From Dactylonectria macrodidyma (Eukaryota > Ascomycota > Sordariomycetes > Hypocreales > Nectriaceae): a DNA stretch of 64,000 nucleotides. Location of the stretch: positions 62,001 to 126,000 of the forward strand of contig JAGMUV010000052.1 of assembly GCA_020744425.1 (NCBI GenBank). The letters run 5' to 3'. A program made the translations under genes and the position numbers. Below are positions 41,341-52,133 of the stretch, piece by piece. Position 1 is the first letter of the stretch, and each line of letters begins with the position of its first letter. Under the pieces are notes generated by a model. That model ran no database searches and had not been told where the DNA came from. It saw only the letters and a program-made list of their open reading frames with translations.

Positions 41341-44300
41341 ATGGCTCCGAGACTCTTCTGCAGATGGAGGAATGTCTTCAGACATCATGGCAAAACAGAC
41401 CCCGAGAAGTCCAAACAGACGGATGGTCCCGTCCACTCGTCCACGGATTCCTCAGGCCCCGGAAATGCCTCACGCAGCCCACAAGCCCTAAAGAAGGTCG
41501 AAAACTTACCGCCTGAACTAGCCGCATCCTCGGCCGTGGAGCCAGCATCTCCGGTATCGAACCTTGGGCCCTCAACCGCAGTTCCTTCTCCGACTGTGTC
41601 AACCCGCCAGCCAGCCTCGCTCAAGTCACACACCTCCGCTAGGCCACCGGAACAATCGGAGACCGCGGCACGATCACTCTCGGACCGTGGGTATGACGGC
41701 CTCGGAAACAAGGATGCACAGCCAACACCCTCTCCGCCTGGCTCTTCCGGCCACGAAACCTCATCGCAGAGCCTACATGAGCGGCTTTGGAACCAGGCGT
41801 ACGACGAGCTCAAAGTGAACGAGCGCACCATAGTCGAAGCGTACGAGAAGATTCTGTCAGGCGAACTTCATAGATGCGACTCAACCTCCACGGGCTTCGA
41901 ATCTAGGGAAAACGAGATAGAACAGACTCGGGAGACGAGATGGTGCCAAATGAAGCTGCTGGTCCAGGCCGGACTGGAACGGACGCGGAGAGAAGCGGCC
42001 ATCAAGCAAGGAATCGAAGATGGATTACAAGCCATATCCGCTGTGAGGGGAATAGTTGACAAGGCGGTGCAGGCTGCCCCAGAAGCTGCCATTGCCTGGG
42101 TCGGCGTCTGCCTTGGGCTGGAGGTGGGATCGGCTGTCCCAACCCCAGATCTACGGAGTCTTCCCGCTAACAACTAATAGATCCTCTCGAACCCGATCAC
42201 TGAGGCAGGCATCAATCGTCGAGGAATCGCCTACATCATGTCGAGAATGAATTGGTACTGGAACTTGGTGTGCCTGCTTCTCGACGAGAACAGGCTCGAG
42301 AAATCCTCTGTAGGGCTGCGAGCCGAACTGGAGAGGCACATCGTCCAGCTCTACCAGAGACTTCTCCTATACCAGATGAAGAGCATCTACCTTTACCACC
42401 GAAACCGAGCCGTCGTCTTCTTGAGGGACATGTTGAAACTTGATGACTGGGATGGCCAGATCAACGAGATTCAAGACGCCGAGGCTGCCGTAAAGAGAGA
42501 CTCGGAACAATACAATACCGAACGAGTTAGGTCGGACCTCCAGGATCTCGCCATCACCGCACACTCCCAAGAGATGAAGCTCCGAGATATCCATTCAGCC
42601 ATTCAGGACCAGACCAGGCTACAAAAGAAGAGGCACCAAGACGACAAGGACAAGCAATGCCTAAAGGATCTACACGTGACTGACCCCCGTGACGACAAGA
42701 AGCGCATCGAGGATACAAAGGGCGGCTTACTCAAGGACTCATACCGCTGGATCCTCAACCACGCCGACTTCCGGCAATGGCGTGACGATCCGCAAAGCCG
42801 GCTGCTCTGGATCAAGGGCGACCCTGGCAAGGGCAAAACCATGCTTCTGTGCGGCATCATCGACGAGCTGGAAAAAGAGTCCGCGAATCGACTGTCCTTC
42901 TTCTTCTGTCAGGCGACTGAGGCCCAGCTGAATAATGCGACGGCTGTGCTGCGAGGCCTTATCTACCTCCTCGTCACCCAGCAGCCATCGCTCATTTCAT
43001 ACATCCGGGTCAAGTACGATGTCGTGGGCGAGAAGCTCTTCGACGGCATCAACGTCTGGGTGTCTCTGACGGAGATCCTCACAGACATGCTGAGAGACTC
43101 AACATTGGAAAATGCAGTCTTGGTCATCGACGCCCTTGACGAGTGCACGACGAATCTACCGCAGCTTCTTGACTTCATTACTCAGGCGACTTCCTTATTC
43201 CGTGCTAGATGGGCCGTATCGAGTCGCAACTGGCCAGACATCGAGGCACAGCTAGAGGATGCGCAGAAAGTCAGGGTACACCTCGAGTTAAATCAGGACT
43301 CGATCTCCAGTGCTGTTAGCACGTATATTCGGCATAAGGTCGAGCAATTGGAACACGATAAGAAGTACGACAAGGAAACAAGGGATGCTGTCCAAGGCCA
43401 TTTGACTTTCAACGCCGACGGCACCTTTCTCTGGGTAGCCTTGGTCTGTCAGGAGCTCGCCGATCCTAAGGTCCGAAAACGGCATACGCTCGCCAAGTTG
43501 AAGTCGTTCCCACCAGGACTTGATTCTCTCTATAAGCGAATGATGGAGCACATATGTGATTCGGATGACGCGGACCTTTGCAAGGAGATCCTGGCTATTG
43601 CTTCGGTCGTATACCGCCCTGTCACCTTGAAGGAGCTGACATCTCTTGTTGAGTCGCTCGAGGACGTCGACGACGACTTAGAAGAAATGATCGGATCCTG
43701 CGGCTCTTTCCTGACTCTCCGAGAGGGAGTCATTTACTTTGTACATCAATCAGCCAAGGATTTCCTGCTCGACAAGGCATCCAATCAAGTCCTGCCTTCT
43801 GGCATCGGACACCAGCACCGTGTCGTCGCCTCAAGGTCACTAGAAATTCTATCGAGGACACTCCGACGCGACCTTTACAGCCTACGCACCCCGGGATTCC
43901 CCATCGATCAAGTCTCCCCGCCCGACCCTGACCCATTGTCTTCGACTCGATATTCTTGCATCTACTGGGTTGACCATCTCTGTGACTCGGATCCAGTGCA
44001 GAGGATGAGACACGACGAGGCCTTACAAGACGGCGGCGCCGTCCATGCCTTCCTCAAAGCGAAGTATCTGTATTGGCTGGAAGCTCTCAGCCTATTACGC
44101 AGCATGTCGGAGGGGGTAATGGCAATGCAGAAGCTCAATGCGTTAGTAGTGAGTAATCGTAAATCATCCATATTATCGAATGGAACTGACGTGCCAATTA
44201 ATGTCTCTACTAGGAACGGTCCGACAAGTCCCCTCTATCGGACCTCCTTCGGGATGCACACCGGTTTATCCTATCGCACGGATGGGCGATTGGGAGTGCG

Positions 44301-45782
44301 CCTCTTCAGGCATATGCGTCAGCGCTTATATTTAGTCCTAGACAAAGCATAACGAGGAAGCTGTTCGAAGGGGAAGCACCAGGGTGGATTGTAGCTAAAC
44401 CAGCTATTGCAGAGGATTGGGATGCATGTCTGGCGACGCTTGAGGGCCATGGCGATCCGGTTTCCTCGGTAGCCTTTTCGCCGGATGGCCAGCGTCTCGC
44501 ATCGGCATCTGGGGACAAGACCGTTAAGATCTGGGATGCCACGACCGGCCACTGCCAGGCAACGCTCGAGGGTCATTACAATCCGGTTTCCTCGGTAGCC
44601 TTTTCGCCGGACGGCCAGCGTCTCACATCGGCATCTGGGGACAAGACCGTTAAGATCTGGGATGCCACGACCGGCTACTGCCAGGAGACGCTTGAGGGCC
44701 ATGGCAATACAGTTCGCTCGGTGGCCTTCTCGCCGGATGGCCAGCGTCTCGCATCGGCATCTGGGGACAAGACCGTCAAGATCTGGGATGCCACGACCGG
44801 CTACTGCCAGGCGACGCTTGAGGGCCACGGCAATACAGTTTCCTCGGTGGCCTTCTCGCCGGATGATATGTGTCTTGCATCAGCGTCATATGACGGGACC
44901 GTCAAGATCTGGGATGCCATAACTGGCCACTGCCAGGCGACGCTCGAGGGCCATGGCAGTAGAGTTTCCTCGGTGGCCTTCTCGCCAGATGGCCAGCGTC
45001 TCGCATCAGCGTCATACGACAGGACCATCAAGATCTGGGATGCCGCGACCGGCCACTGCCAAGCGACACTCGAGGGCCATGGAAGTTGGGTTACCTCGGT
45101 GGCCTTCTCGGCGGGTAGCCAGCGTCTCGCATCGGCATCAGACGACGAGACCGTTAAGGTCTGGGATGCCACGACCGGCTACTGCCAGGCGACGCTCGAG
45201 GGCCATGTCAATACAGTTCGCTCGGTGGCCTTCTCGCCAGATGGCCAGCGTCTCGCATCAGCGTCATACGACAGGACCGTCAAGATCTGGGATACCACGA
45301 TCGGCCACAGCCAGGCGACGCTTGAGGGCCACGGCAATACAGTTTCCTCGGTGGCCTTCTCGCCGGATGGCCAGCGCCTTGCATCAGCGTCATACGACAG
45401 GACCGTCAAGATCTGGGATGCTACGACCGGCTACTGTCTCGCGACGCTTGATGTAAGTACGTACCTCGAAACTATCCATTTCGATGAAACCGGCGCGCGA
45501 CTTCTTACGGATGCTGGTACTTTCGACCTGAGCGTACCCTCACCCTCCCCACTCGCTGCACTGCCTGCATCCGGTCCTCTGCGTGTCCCACGTCAACGTC
45601 AACGTCAAGGCTATGGCATCAGTGCCGATGGCGTATGGATCATGCATCAAGGCCGGAACCTGCTCTGGCTCCCGTCAGAGTACCGTCCGCGGACATTAGC
45701 GATCGCGGCATCGACTGTTGCCCTCGGATGTGTGTCGGGACGGGTCTTGCTATTCCGATTCCTGGGGGAAGCTCCTGGTTAG
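41341..45782 (+). CDS. NACHT-WD40 NLR (STAND ATPase), het-E-like
   Basis: Three exons join in frame: 41341-42123, 42181-44148 and 44214-45782, with introns GTGGGA...TAATAG and GTGAGT...ACTAG. They give about 1,439 residues. The order is a Pro/Ser/Thr-rich N-terminus, a NACHT-N (NWD) region from about residue 149 through ILSNPITEAGINRRGIAYIMSR across intron 1, and a NACHT with Walker A GDPGKGKT (about 472) and Walker B LVIDALDEC (about 575). The fungal NLR linker (FILSHGWAIGSAPLQAYASAL) and eight WD40 repeats (about 995-1330) with a closing non-repeat segment follow. No HET domain is seen. Such proteins act in allorecognition and immune-like cell death in fungi; the trigger is unknown. The frame is intact. 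Confidence 0.9.
44448..45455 (+). repeat. Eight 126-bp WD40-coding repeats
   Basis: Units start at about 44448, 44574, 44700, 44826, 44952, 45078, 45204 and 45330, each encoding a 42-residue blade (GHG..V.SVAFSPDGQRLASAS.D.TVKIWD). They are near-identical at the DNA level and differ mainly at a few codons around GHGxxVxS and ASASxDxT, the positions expected on the binding face. Confidence 0.93.
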
Positions 45783-46108
45783 GTGCCACAGGTTGGCATC
45801 AACATCTGACTGTTTTTTTTTCGAGTACCCATAAAAGCCAAGAGCAAGAAGGCTGCTTGAGCAGACATAATTGGGCATTGTAGAGGGAGCTCTACCCAGT
45901 CTACCCGGTCGGGTAGGGGAGGTATCTCCTCTACTCTACCTGGGTAGAGTAGAGTAGAAATTGCAAGACTACGCCCTGGCCAGGGCGGGTAACTGGAATA
46001 CGAGGATCACGAAACGCGTAAAAGCGCCAATGTCATGCCTCGCCGTTAGGGCCATTACAGTAGTTGACAAGGCCTTTGGTGTGCCATTTTTTCTGGCCCC
46101 CGCATGCC
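45783..46108. other. Spacer with CTACTC-rich palindromic stretch
   Basis: At about 45880-45957 runs of CTCTACCC, CTACCCGG, GGGTAGGGG and GGGTAGAGTAGAGTAG form overlapping inverted repeats, possibly the end of an unrecognised DNA transposon. The ligase pseudogene starts abruptly to the right. Confidence 0.4.
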
Positions 46109-47635
46109 GAGTCCTGCAGAGCTCCGAGACCAAATGGATGATTCACATTATATTAAAGAATTACAGCCCGGCACGCGTTCCAGAGACGCTAGTATGAGCA
46201 GATTTAATATTCTCCTGCCTGACCTTCGCTTTCAAAATTCAATCCCAGCTGCTGTGGGGCTCCTAGATAGCCCGACTATCCGGCATATGCCCATCCAGCC
46301 AGCCGTGGATACTTGCGATGAGCTGAAGGAAGTCGCTAGTATGGAACTCGAGCCGCAAGCTGGGATAATGACTGCGCGTGCGACCTATGGAAAAGCAAGG
46401 AGCATCAGCCATTGCTGCCAATTGGCTGGGCTGAGACGGATGAGCGTGGAGAGGAAGTACGATGGAGAATCCTGTCAAACCCATATCGACCTGAACAAAT
46501 CCGGAGCCGGCATCAAGATTTACTCCAAGAGTGGGAGAGACTCAACCAGAGACCGCATCAGAATTCATGAGGCACTGCGGGACAGCCTTGAGCTTTACAC
46601 AGCAGGCTGCAAGATCAAGAAGCAGTGCATCCTGGAGGGCGAGCTGCTGGTATGGAACGACAGCGACGGGAGGATCGAGCCATTCCACAAAATCCGCAGA
46701 CATGTGAAACGATCGGGCCGGTTTCTTGGAGCTGCTCGAGATTCACCCGTCGAATCGAGCGAGCATCTCATGATCATGTTCTACGATATTCTATTACAGG
46801 ACGACATTGTCTGCGGCTTAGAGACTCATGATAAACGGCGACGACGGCTTCAATCTCTGGTCCACCGCATTCCTGGCCGGACCGACATCGGGTCCCGCGA
46901 AGTAATTGAATTCTCGTCTTTCGACGCAGCGGAACGGCTTAGTGAGACATTCGCTCGAGCCATTACACAGCGGTGGGAAGGATTTGTGCTCAAAGGTTGC
47001 GACGACGCCTACTTCTCATTCAACGGAAGCAGGTCATTCATCAAGCTTGTGAAAGGCCTCTAGCGAGTTGATTCAACTAACTAGTCCCTATGCTGTTTAC
47101 TTTCAAGATGGAGAAAGGAAAGAATCTAAAAACAAACTGGGTGCGCGAAGACGCGTTATATCTTCTTTAATATAGAAGGTTCGAGAATCAACTCGATGGC
47201 GCTGTGGAGAAGAATTCGGGCTTGGCGGCAGAGCCGCCAGCCAACTCAAGAAAGATTACATCCCAGGCCTTGGTGACACCGCAGACTTCGTCATTATTGG
47301 GGGACGCTGCGACGCGGGGGATGAGCATGAGCTTGGCATTGGTAGCCTATGGTGGACGTCATTCTATATCGGGTGCATCGAAAATAAGGAAGAGGTCTGC
47401 CGCTTTAACGCTAAGCCGAGATTTCGCATAATCGATACGATCGACAGACATGGCATCTCGAAAGAAAACATCACGTACCTCAACCGCCATGGATACTTCA
47501 CACGAGCACCATTCGTCAAATCTATGCCAGAGTTCGATGTCTTATTCGAGCCCACACGGAGGCTGCAGCCAGTGGATCTATTCAAGCATCCGTTTATAGT
47601 AGAAGTGGTCGGCGCCAGTGATCTTGTTGGACTGG
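46109..47635 (+). pseudogene. DNA ligase copy 3 (truncated, frameshifted, interrupted)
   Basis: It is homologous to the intact ligase from RVLQSSETKWM to about VEVVGA. Motifs ERKYDGE, LEGELLVW, MFYDIL and EGFVLK are still legible. Damage: both termini are missing; a 1-nt deletion near 46195 shifts the frame just before MSRF; and a roughly 200-bp insertion (47048-47246) splits motif V between FIKL and KKDYIPGLGD. It cannot make an active ligase. Confidence 0.9.
47048..47246 (+). mobile_element. About 199-bp insertion in ligase copy 3 (LTR- or MITE-like)
   Basis: The insert is defined by comparison with the intact ligase. It starts TGTGAAAGGC and shares its first 60 bp or so with the reverse complement of about 59215-59279. 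The flanks AGCT and AACT are a near-match to a 4-bp target duplication. There is no coding capacity. Confidence 0.65.
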
Positions 47636-47735
47636 ACTAGCATTGGACTGGATTTGGATGGATTGGATTTGGCTGGACTGGATCTGAAGTTTGAGAGATT
47701 TGGACTGGACTGGATCTCGAGCTCTGGACGCTCCT
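47627..47735 (+). repeat. TGGACTGGATT-type degenerate repeat
   Basis: Irregular repeats of GGACTGGA/TTGGATGG begin where ligase homology ends, so they lie at the rearrangement breakpoint. Confidence 0.6.
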
Positions 47736-48890
47736 GGAGCTCCAATGGACCATACCTAAATAGGCAATAAATTCCCTAAATAGGAAAAGGTCATTAAAGA
47801 AATAGCCACAGCTATACCTAATCAGGAAAGAGTTCATCAATATATTGGTTCTAGGCGCCCTTGAAGCTCAGTGCTCAATTGCTAAAGCCCGATATTTTGC
47901 CGTCCATTGCCAACCAGTGACATCCTTTCTCATGAGATGTGCTACGGCGTCTGCGTCAATGAGTTGGGCGACAGTCTCTCATCATGACGTGCTTCTTCCC
48001 TCAACCTCCTCACACATCAATTTCTGATGCCGCAGTCTAAGCCTCTGTGGGGGGAGAGGCGCTGAGAGCCGTCACACTACCAGGGGTTATCACCGTTCAT
48101 CCCCCTATCGCTGCGGCTTGCGCACGGACGGCGGAGGCATGTTTCTCCCGATTTGTCGATTTATCTCAATAGCGGCAAGCCCAAACGCTCGGGGAGACGG
48201 GGTCAATGTGTGAAACATTGACAGATCGTTTTCAGCTGGCATAGAGTGAAACTATCATCCGAAAGGTCGATGCTAATGCAGCTCGCCCAGCTTAGGCATG
48301 AGGCGTCGTGTCACATTGGTAGCCCTTAGCAGGCGGGGGCACCCCTCGAAGCAGATCGAGTATCTCTCATGTCGCACCCACTTACGAACTATGTTAGTAT
48401 AAAAGAATTAATATCTTAAGTATTAACTAGACGTACGCACCCGCAGAGGCCGCGAAGTAAAAAGACCGAGAAAATATCAAAATTCATTCAGTTCTAACCC
48501 GAATTCTGGAAATAAATTTATTTTAACGGTTTTTGTTAAGTTTTTCCCGTGAGGTTGAAAAAGTGAATTTTGTATGGGGAAAAACTTTTTTTGCTTACCG
48601 GTAGAGGGGTCTTACCGGTGGAGGGGTACTGCATGGTACTACACATCATACTACTCAAAGTAGATGTAGTTAATTCTCATTTTATTCTAAATAAAAGGTG
48701 ATCAACATCACAGAATGGCCTAAATGACAAGGTTAAATTTTTATTACTTATCGCTGCAGTCATATCCGCATATGTGAAGAAAAGAGAACACCGCTCCTTT
48801 CTCTCCAATTAGCTGACGCTCTCTCCTTGGAAACCCTCATCGCAACTGCCTTAGGTGCAGACACCTCATACCGGGCCCAGCATAGGCTCA
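47736..48890. other. Intergenic, AT-rich, no supported gene
   Basis: There is no recognisable frame. An AT-rich block at about 48390-48760 includes runs such as AATTAATATC and repeated TTACCGGT. This is the 3' flank of the glucanase gene. Confidence 0.35.
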
Positions 48891-49868
48891 TTACTTATCA
48901 TTGTAACTGGAAGTAGATTGGTCGAAGATCTTTATGGAATTGATGAGCCAGTAGGCCTCAGTGAAGGCAGCTGGGTTGGCAGCGACGTAATCATTACAGT
49001 TGGAGGAGAGGGCAGAGCACTCAAGATTAGTATTCCAGATCTCAGCGGAGCCGGCCCAGTCTCCACAGAAGGTGGTGTCGAAGACTAGGTTGTTGTCCAT
49101 AAAATAGGTATCTATGTTACGGCCAGAGCCGCCAGTGAAGCGCGCAATAGGCAAGCCCCACCCAGACGGATCAAGGAATTCGGTCTTAATGTTGTCAGGG
49201 ATCTGATTGCGGGCGAAGAACCAGATAGAAATGTGATCTGAGGTCCACTCCATAGCATACACGCCGCCACCATTAGCATTAAAGCTATTACCGTAATTCT
49301 GATAATTGGCAGTGCTTTGGCCGCAGCCGGTGTGAGCATAACCAGCGTTGCAGTTAGACTCTAATAAAATGGTACTTTCCAGAGTCCCTTCGTTTGTAAT
49401 ATAGCAGCCGGAACCGGTGTGAAGAGTGATAGTATTGTGGACTTGAGTATTAACACCCTCAATAATATCAATCTCTCCAGAGACGGGCCAGTTGGGTCCG
49501 AAGAGCCACATAGCAGGCCAGACTCCACAGATGCTGCCAGGCATATGGATGATATCAGCAATAAAGAGGCCGTGGGTAAAAGAAGTTTGAGAAGTTACAC
49601 GGACCGATTTGCGGCCACTGGCAGGGCTGACTGTAGTGGTATCAACACCCATATAGATGGCGCCGTTACGGTCACCAGCGAGACCTTCACTAACAGCAGT
49701 CTCAAAGTCAACATACTCAACGAAGCCATTGGTTGGGTCCTCCTCGTTGAAGAAATCGAATGAGGTAAAGAAGTTTGTAGTATCATAGGTGATGCTGAGG
49801 GTGTATATGGTGGCGTGGGCGATTTTACTGAGGACCACAAGGCTGAGGGCAGGGTTTAAGGGATGCAT
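48891..49868 (-). CDS. Secreted GH16 endo-beta-1,3(4)-glucanase
   Basis: The 325-residue protein has an N-terminal signal peptide (ALSLVVLSKIAHATI) and a single GH16 domain. The catalytic motif is GEIDIIEG, with Glu132 as nucleophile and Glu137 as acid/base on the E-x-D-x-x-E pattern. Conserved context includes WPAMWLFG before it, and EWTSDHISIWFF with a CGDWAG region after it. Length and layout fit fungal mixed-linkage glucanases, so it should cut beta-1,3/1,4-glucan outside the cell. It is intronless and unbroken, in spite of lying between rearranged blocks. Confidence 0.9.
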   Translation of the reverse strand: MHPLNPALSLVVLSKIAHATIYTLSITYDTTNFFTSFDFFNEEDPTNGFVEYVDFETAVSEGLAGDRNGAIYMGVDTTTVSPASGRKSVRVTSQTSFTHGLFIADIIHMPGSICGVWPAMWLFGPNWPVSGEIDIIEGVNTQVHNTITLHTGSGCYITNEGTLESTILLESNCNAGYAHTGCGQSTANYQNYGNSFNANGGGVYAMEWTSDHISIWFFARNQIPDNIKTEFLDPSGWGLPIARFTGGSGRNIDTYFMDNNLVFDTTFCGDWAGSAEIWNTNLECSALSSNCNDYVAANPAAFTEAYWLINSIKIFDQSTSSYNDK

Positions 49869-50502
49869 GATTGTTTGACGGGAGGGTATTCTCGGATCGA
49901 GTCTGAAGTTTCCAGGGAGAATAAGGACATACTAGATTGATTGATAGGAGATGTAAGGTACAGATATGAAAGCATCAAGACACGTCGGTTTTGCATAGAA
50001 CGGGCAGGAAAGGGACTTCCCTAATAAGATGAATGAATTGGGGATCACTGGGATCTAATTCTCCCATCCCCTAATCGTACTGCACAGCCCCGGGAGACGC
50101 ATCTTGTCGATTAAAATTTAACCACAACCCCTAATCAGGCATTAAGTGAATGTTTAATCTGTTACAGTAACAATTGGCGTGGTTAACGTGAATTTGTCAA
50201 CAAATGGCTTGATTGATTATTTAGCGTCCACTTCCGGTCTCCCCAACGTCAGGAATTGGCCATTGCAGGCCGCCTGGGCAAGCAACATGCAGCGCCGTTA
50301 GGTTGGTCCAAATATTCTCGTCCCAAGCCTGGGCAGGGTTCGAATCCACGACACTCCACGAGCGCTTCCCGAATCCACTACACTGAGGCATGATGTGCCG
50401 TGGATTTGAACCCTGAGCCTGGGACAGGTCTAGTGGACGCTTGCAGAGAATGTCCATCTCCGGACCTGGTACATAATGCATCCGCTGGGAACACAAAATC
50501 CC
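49869..50502. other. Glucanase promoter and spacer
   Basis: This is the upstream region of the glucanase gene. Its distal half holds the B-box-like inverted repeat listed separately. No gene frame is seen. Confidence 0.35.
50326..50423. repeat. Inverted repeat with tRNA B-box-like arms
   Basis: Left arm 50326-50354 (GCAGGGTTCGAATCCACGAC) and right arm 50395-50423 are near-perfect inverted copies separated by about 40 bp. Each contains GGTTCRAATCC, the RNA polymerase III B box. I could not fold either into a full tRNA. Confidence 0.55.
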
Positions 50503-50849
50503 TCAATCTATGCAGTTCGAGCGTGATGAAAGATGCAGGGACAAAAGAGCGGTGCCAGTGAATACCGGTATAACTTTGCTGGTTTCCCCCTTTCGTGGCA
50601 GTAACTCAAAACGACATGGAATATTCAACCCTTCGACGGTTTTTAACTTAACATTCTCCCGACGGCTACTTGAGCCACCAGCGTAGCCCCAGCCGCATGT
50701 GACCCTTGTTTTCTTTGTGATTGTTCCGCCTCTCCTCGGCGCTGGGGTATGGTTCGGCTGTTGAGGTGGCTGTGCGGGGGGGATCTTAAAATAAGTTGCT
50801 CCAAACAGCAGACAGTAACTTCGTGCACGAGCCGTCTTGCTTGGCTCGG

Positions 50850-50976
50850 GAGCTGGCACCATCGCCTTGGGAGATCCTTCAATAAGCTCATCATCCCAAA
50901 GCAATCCTTCCATGCAAATATCGTCATTCAGGTATTGCACGTTTCTAATCCTTGGTGTTTTGCATCCCCGTTTCAA
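50850..50976 (-). pseudogene. Unknown gene copy C (short C-terminal fragment)
   Basis: The minus strand encodes VQYLNDDICMEGLLWDDE and SPKAMVPAPEPSKTARAR, matching the C-terminal part of copy B. No other part of the gene is next to it. Confidence 0.7.
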
Positions 50977-51022
50977 AAAACCGAAACGAATAAAACGAAA
51001 AGGAATCTACAAGAATCGTTCA

Positions 51023-51330
51023 TCACTCTTCCCTGTCTCGCAATAAACTTTCCACGTATGCCGTGTCCAAGTACTGTCCCGATTCCAATCGGCGATGATG
51101 ACATCCGTCTTGCCGCTCGCAGCAACGAAGAAACTCACTCCAGTACTGACGGTACACATCCGCCACGTTCTTGTCCACAAACCCCGAACAGTACTCATCC
51201 CTACACTCTTCTTTGGGATAGACGAAATAGAAGTCGACGCCTCGGTCAACCAAAGCGTCCCGAATATCAAAATGATGATCGAGAAGAAGAACACACGGTT
51301 TACCCAACCATGCCATAACAGCATCCATAT
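51023..51330 (-). pseudogene. Fragment resembling a P-loop kinase-like hypothetical protein
   Basis: The frame contains LLLDHHFDIRDALVDRGVDFYFVYPKEECRDEYCSGF and HRRLESGQYL. This resembles the C-terminal part of small kinase-like proteins with a VxxALVxxGVDFxLVYPxxxLKxEY pattern. No P-loop is present in the frame, so it is a fragment. The name rests on a weak pattern only. Confidence 0.3.
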
Positions 51331-51470
51331 ATAGTATATTGCAATATACCCCATATGACATGGACTTTCTCATATTGTAACAAGATAATATGAAGATTTT
51401 GATATTGTGACAATACAATATAAGGATGTCCATATTGGCAATATATTATTTATATTGGGTTGTCAATCCT
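51318..51470. repeat. ATATTG/CAATAT-rich block
   Basis: Multiple copies of ATATTG and its complement in both orientations (TTGCAATATACC, CATATTGTAAC, GATATTGTGAC, CCATATTGGC) cluster here, just 5' of the BED-finger gene fragment. Clusters like this are common as subterminal repeats of hAT elements. Confidence 0.5.
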
Positions 51471-51671
51471 GGGGCGAATTCTCCTCTTGACGGTAGCCAG
51501 ACAGGCATTACCCTATACCAGCCACAGCGATACTTGGCTTTTATTGGCTGGCATTCACTTCGACACACGACGTTGGGCTGGGCATCCCGGTGGTTGCCTG
51601 TCAATATTTGCCATCGCCACCACTGCCCATTTTCTTTATCACCGTCGAGCCTACTGACTAACCGTACCGCC

Positions 51672-52028
51672 ATGCCTCAACAACGTCTCCATTTTGTCCA
51701 ATGGTCGCAACGGAGAGAGTCGTCAATTTCAGTCAACGGGTCGGAGTTTTCCAGCCAGCAGTTGGATGACCTAGACCAGAGCCAAACACCCAAATGCCAA
51801 TCATCTCGACCTCGCACAGCCTCCACAACCTCCTCCACCAAACCCAGAACGTCATGGGTCTTCTCTCATATGCCAGACGAGGAGATGGAGACGAGATACT
51901 ACAATCCGCGGACCGGAAAAGTAGAGTGGCGTTGTAAACATTGTGACAGAGCATATGCCTGTTCTGGGGGTACTGCGGCTCCTGCAAAACATCTTACGGG
52001 CCCTCCTCCTGACGGCCACGGTACCTAG
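51672..52028 (+). pseudogene. hAT transposase N-terminus with BED finger
   Basis: From ATG 51672 a 118-residue frame has a Ser/Thr/Gln-rich start, then SWVFSHMPDEEME...VEWRCKHCDRAYACSGGTAAPAKHL, a BED-type zinc finger (C-x2-C...H). The usual second His and all catalytic parts are missing because the frame ends at 52028. It is the broken 5' end of a hAT element. Confidence 0.65.
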
Positions 52029-52133
52029 AAAATATAACTAGTTAGCCTTTGCTAAAATCACATATTTCCAAATCCAAGACAAATGCCCTCCTGATAATTG
52101 AGTCGCTTCCATCATGGAACCCCCAGCCTCCGA

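Noticed and set aside
41385..41831. 148-codon antisense ORF in the NLR first exon
   Set aside because: Shadow frame of GC-rich Ser/Pro coding sequence on the plus strand; no domain.
44319..45409. Several antisense and alternate-frame ORFs with repeated RRWPSGEKATEET-type text
   Set aside because: They arise from the 126-bp WD40 repeats read in other frames.
50326..50354. tRNA gene
   Set aside because: A B-box-like GGTTCGAATCC is present, but no matching A box, anticodon arm or acceptor stem could be folded on either strand.
50749..51318. 189-codon plus-strand ORF
   Set aside because: It runs antisense to unknown gene copy C and the kinase-like fragment, and shows no motif of its own.
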